DNA of 7,512 bases from an uncultured Clostridia bacterium (GTDB lineage Bacteria; Bacillota; Clostridia; UBA1381), in NCBI GenBank assembly GCA_905235885.1, contig CAJONM010000082.1, forward strand, positions 1 through 7,512, in the 5' to 3' direction. The translations under genes and the position numbers were made by a program. Below the pieces are notes generated by a model that saw only the letters and a program-made list of their open reading frames with translations, had not been told where the DNA came from and searched no databases. Numbering within the stretch: position 1 is the stretch's first letter; every line of letters starts with the position of its first letter. Shown here piece by piece: positions 5,468 through 7,512 of this stretch.

Positions 5468-6085
5468 TTATCTTATGAAATTTGTTGATTGTCTTGATTC
5501 TTTCTCAGGCAATCCGAATTGTTCTTTGCCAAGCGCGATGCTCTTTATCAAAAACGACATATTCCGCGCGAGGGTACGCATACCCTGTAAGCCCTCAAGA
5601 TCCTGCTCAGCCTCACCGGGCAGCGCACCATGAATGCTGTTCCAATACTGTCCTGATGCAACAGGCATACCGCTTATCGTAAAATACTTGTTCAATTCGT
5701 CAAATGTGGATGATAAACCGCCGCGCCGCGCCGCAACAACACTTGCGCCCACCTTCATCGTCTTATCAAATTTTGTGCTGTAGAACAATCTGTCAAGACA
5801 CGCGATGAGCGTTGCATTCGCCGACGCATAATATACAGGTGATGCAATCACAAGTCCGTCGCACTCCCCAAATTTAGGAGCGATCTCATTTACTATGTCA
5901 TCAAACACACATTTACCGTTCTTTGTGCAGTTAAGGCAAGCAATACAGCCTCGTATAGCTTTATTGCCTATATGTATCGTTTCCGTTTGGATACCGTTTT
6001 CACCAAAAACCTTTTCCATTTCCTTTAATGCAATGCTTGTATTGCCGCTGGGTCTGGGACTTCCGTTTAAAATCAACACTTTCAT
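5468..6085 (-). CDS. Flavodoxin-fold NADPH-dependent FMN reductase / iron-sulfur flavoprotein-like (205 aa)
   Basis: A probable redox flavoprotein. The FMN phosphate loop GSPRPSGNTS is at residues 8-17 directly after the first beta strand, and SPVYYASANAT (82-92) is the second flavin-contacting loop, as in the NADPH-dependent FMN reductase family. Between them Cys47, Cys50, Cys53 and Cys59 (CIACLNCTKNGKC) make the compact C-x2-C-x2-C-x5-C motif that holds a 4Fe-4S cluster in archaeal and clostridial iron-sulfur flavoproteins (Isf). A cluster here is therefore plausible. The physiological partner is unknown. The start is placed at ATG 6085, five bases after AGGTGA. The frame extends to 6130, but that would overlap the upstream gene and adds a non-family N-terminus. 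It lies 22 bases after the GH35 stop, so it is probably cotranscribed with it. Electron transfer or quinone/metal reduction are alternatives. Confidence 0.85.
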   Translation of the reverse strand: MKVLILNGSPRPSGNTSIALKEMEKVFGENGIQTETIHIGNKAIRGCIACLNCTKNGKCVFDDIVNEIAPKFGECDGLVIASPVYYASANATLIACLDRLFYSTKFDKTMKVGASVVAARRGGLSSTFDELNKYFTISGMPVASGQYWNSIHGALPGEAEQDLEGLQGMRTLARNMSFLIKSIALGKEQFGLPEKESRQSTNFIR

Positions 6086-6090
6086 ATCTG

Positions 6091-6096
6091 TCACCT
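6091..6096 (-). promoter_or_regulatory. Ribosome binding site deciding the flavoprotein start
   Basis: AGGTGA within a purine-rich run lies five bases before ATG 6085 and favours that start over the longer in-frame start at 6130. Confidence 0.7.
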
Positions 6097-6107
6097 TTTC
6101 CTTTCCT

Positions 6108-7512
6108 TTAAATTTCCCTATAAAAATCATTTCTCAGCTCAGACATGACAAGATAGCATTCCTTGCCGTATACGAGGCTTGCCGGAATACGCCACGGAAC
6201 ACCGATATAAAAATCATCCGCCGAAAGTGTGCCGTTTACATATATCTGTGCCGCATCATATTCAAACGGTATCTCTATAAAACCGTCACCTGATGTAGTC
6301 TCAAGCCTTTTCCATGTAAGCATTCGCTTTCCGCCTATTTCAAGATCATACTTTTCGGTGGGTTCAAACGGCTGAGGCGTATCCGCTAAAATAAGCTCGG
6401 CTTGTGTAAAGTCATGCTCCGTCTCATATTTGTCAAACGAGCCACCGTTCCATTTATAATAGCAAATGCTTCTTTCATCGGCAGATCTTATATCAGAGTC
6501 ATAATATATATCTGCTTCGTCTCCTATGTACACAGAATTATTGAGCTTTCTTGTATACTTTGCTTCATCGGCAGTAAGCGTGATAATCTTTATTCCGCCA
6601 ATTTTCGTAACGGTATCCTTACCCACCTTGCATATGAACTCTTTATTCCCCTTAAATTTAAACTTTGGCTCTATGCCGTCTATTGCGACAAAGAAGTATG
6701 TGTTTTTGTCTCTGCACAACAGCTGCGCGGTGGCGTATTCGAGCAGCACCCCCGACAGCGTTATATTAAACGGCATGATAAAGCTCACTCCGCTTTTTAT
6801 GTCTATGCTTGGGAATACTGCCGTTCCGGTGTCGATCACAACATCGTCTATCTGTTTCATGCGAGCAAGACGCTGATAATTGTTTATAAATACAAATCCG
6901 CCGTTGCCGTCTGTGCGCATGGCATATCTCAACTCGTCAAGATTTGACGACGGCAACTCCTTTTCCGCCATTACCGCTTCCATAGTCGCTAAAACATCAC
7001 CGAAATCGGCTACAAACATATGCAGCATATTTATTGATCTGTAATGATCCCGTATTTCGCCGTATTGCGACAGCGGTGCCTGGAAATCATATGACAGCGT
7101 TGTATAATCGTTCGGATATCCACTTTCTTTTGTTTCGTTGAATGTAGATAACTTGCCGATTTTGTTTGTTCCGCCCTTATACATATAGTATCCTATAAGG
7201 TTGTTGCCGCAACCCAGCTTAACAAGTGATAATGCGTAAATATCCACAGGTCTTATGTACGGTCTTCGCAGATGTGTCGGCTGATTGCCGCCGCCAAGCT
7301 CACATGTGGCGAAGGGATACCGCTCATACGGCAGTCTCCAACCGTTTTCGTTATGACTTTTTATCAGATCAACACCTATCGCGCTGTCATTTCGCATTGT
7401 AGTAAATGAATAGTTTACGGAAGGCGGAAGCTGCTCGGTAGTATCCTCCCATGGCGCGTCCGGATATGCTCCGAATACCGGCAAAAATTCGTCAACGGGT
7501 ATCTCTGCCCCG
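6108..7512 (-). CDS. Glycoside hydrolase family 35 beta-galactosidase, N-terminus cut off by the window edge
   Basis: The frame is open from the right edge (first full codon at 7511) to TAA at 6108-6110, giving the last 467 residues. It should release terminal beta-galactose from oligo- or polysaccharides. Resemblance to the GH35 core is strong in YPFATCELGGG (65-75 of the visible part), LIGYYMYKGGTN (105-116) and SYDFQAPLSQYGEIR (140-154). The Glu in CELGGG (visible residue 71) is the likely nucleophile, by analogy with the Glu of the family's nucleophile strand. The acid/base Glu lies upstream, outside the window. The region after about residue 180 is beta-rich, with YVNG and PWRIP near the end, consistent with the C-terminal jelly-roll domains. 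A signal peptide cannot be judged because the N-terminus is missing. A TTG at 7484 is not a start. The flavoprotein gene follows in the same operon. Confidence 0.9.
   Translation of the reverse strand, partial: GAEIPVDEFLPVFGAYPDAPWEDTTEQLPPSVNYSFTTMRNDSAIGVDLIKSHNENGWRLPYERYPFATCELGGGNQPTHLRRPYIRPVDIYALSLVKLGCGNNLIGYYMYKGGTNKIGKLSTFNETKESGYPNDYTTLSYDFQAPLSQYGEIRDHYRSINMLHMFVADFGDVLATMEAVMAEKELPSSNLDELRYAMRTDGNGGFVFINNYQRLARMKQIDDVVIDTGTAVFPSIDIKSGVSFIMPFNITLSGVLLEYATAQLLCRDKNTYFFVAIDGIEPKFKFKGNKEFICKVGKDTVTKIGGIKIITLTADEAKYTRKLNNSVYIGDEADIYYDSDIRSADERSICYYKWNGGSFDKYETEHDFTQAELILADTPQPFEPTEKYDLEIGGKRMLTWKRLETTSGDGFIEIPFEYDAAQIYVNGTLSADDFYIGVPWRIPASLVYGKECYLVMSELRNDFYREI

Noticed and set aside
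6086..6130. Longer flavoprotein starting at 6130
   Set aside because: It would overlap the GH35 3' end, and the extra residues precede the first flavodoxin strand without family support.
1..7512. CRISPR array, tRNA, rRNA, insertion sequence or phage genes
   Set aside because: No regularly spaced repeats, transposase-like or phage-like proteins, or recognisable RNA gene were seen on either strand.

Overview
The window looks like a chromosomal piece of a Gram-positive anaerobe of the Clostridia, probably a gut-type Oscillospiraceae/Ruminococcaceae-like lineage. This is inferred from strong GGAGG-type ribosome binding sites, near-consensus sigma-A promoters, a FeoB-associated Cys-rich peptide, a clostridial-style NCS2 permease, a GH35 beta-galactosidase and an Isf-like flavoprotein. 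No species can be named from the sequence. There are no RNA genes, insertion sequences or CRISPR repeats.

Layout, left to right. (1) Positions 1-765, minus strand: the N-terminal 255 residues of a DNA C5-cytosine methyltransferase running off the left edge. It has a textbook promoter (TTGACA-17-TATAAT) and an imperfect palindrome in its leader. Its GC content (about 36.5%, hand count) is roughly 10 points below that of the uracil genes, which suggests an acquired gene. (2) Positions 917-1648: a divergent iron-regulation cassette. A 52-residue FeoB-associated Cys-rich membrane peptide on the minus strand faces a short DtxR/IdeR-type metal-dependent repressor on the plus strand. Two TTAG-N6-CTAA sites in the intergenic region, one at each promoter, match the DtxR/IdeR operator core and imply that the regulator controls both the peptide and itself. 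(3) Positions 1691-3750, minus strand: a uracil salvage operon, NCS2 uracil permease then uracil phosphoribosyltransferase (upp). It has a short leader with no room for a PyrR attenuator. (4) Positions 4047-5426, plus strand: murC, the UDP-MurNAc:L-alanine ligase of peptidoglycan synthesis. (5) Positions 5468-7512, minus strand: the C-terminal 467 residues of a GH35 beta-galactosidase entering from the right edge. It is followed after 22 bases by a flavoprotein with the compact Cys motif of iron-sulfur flavoproteins.

The convergent gene pairs (regulator/upp and murC/flavoprotein) each share one symmetric hairpin that can terminate transcription in both directions. Most of the window is housekeeping. 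The parts worth a second look are the iron cassette, with its regulator reduced to one metal site and its peptide detached from feoB, and the low-GC methyltransferase at the left edge, whose partner genes lie outside the window.
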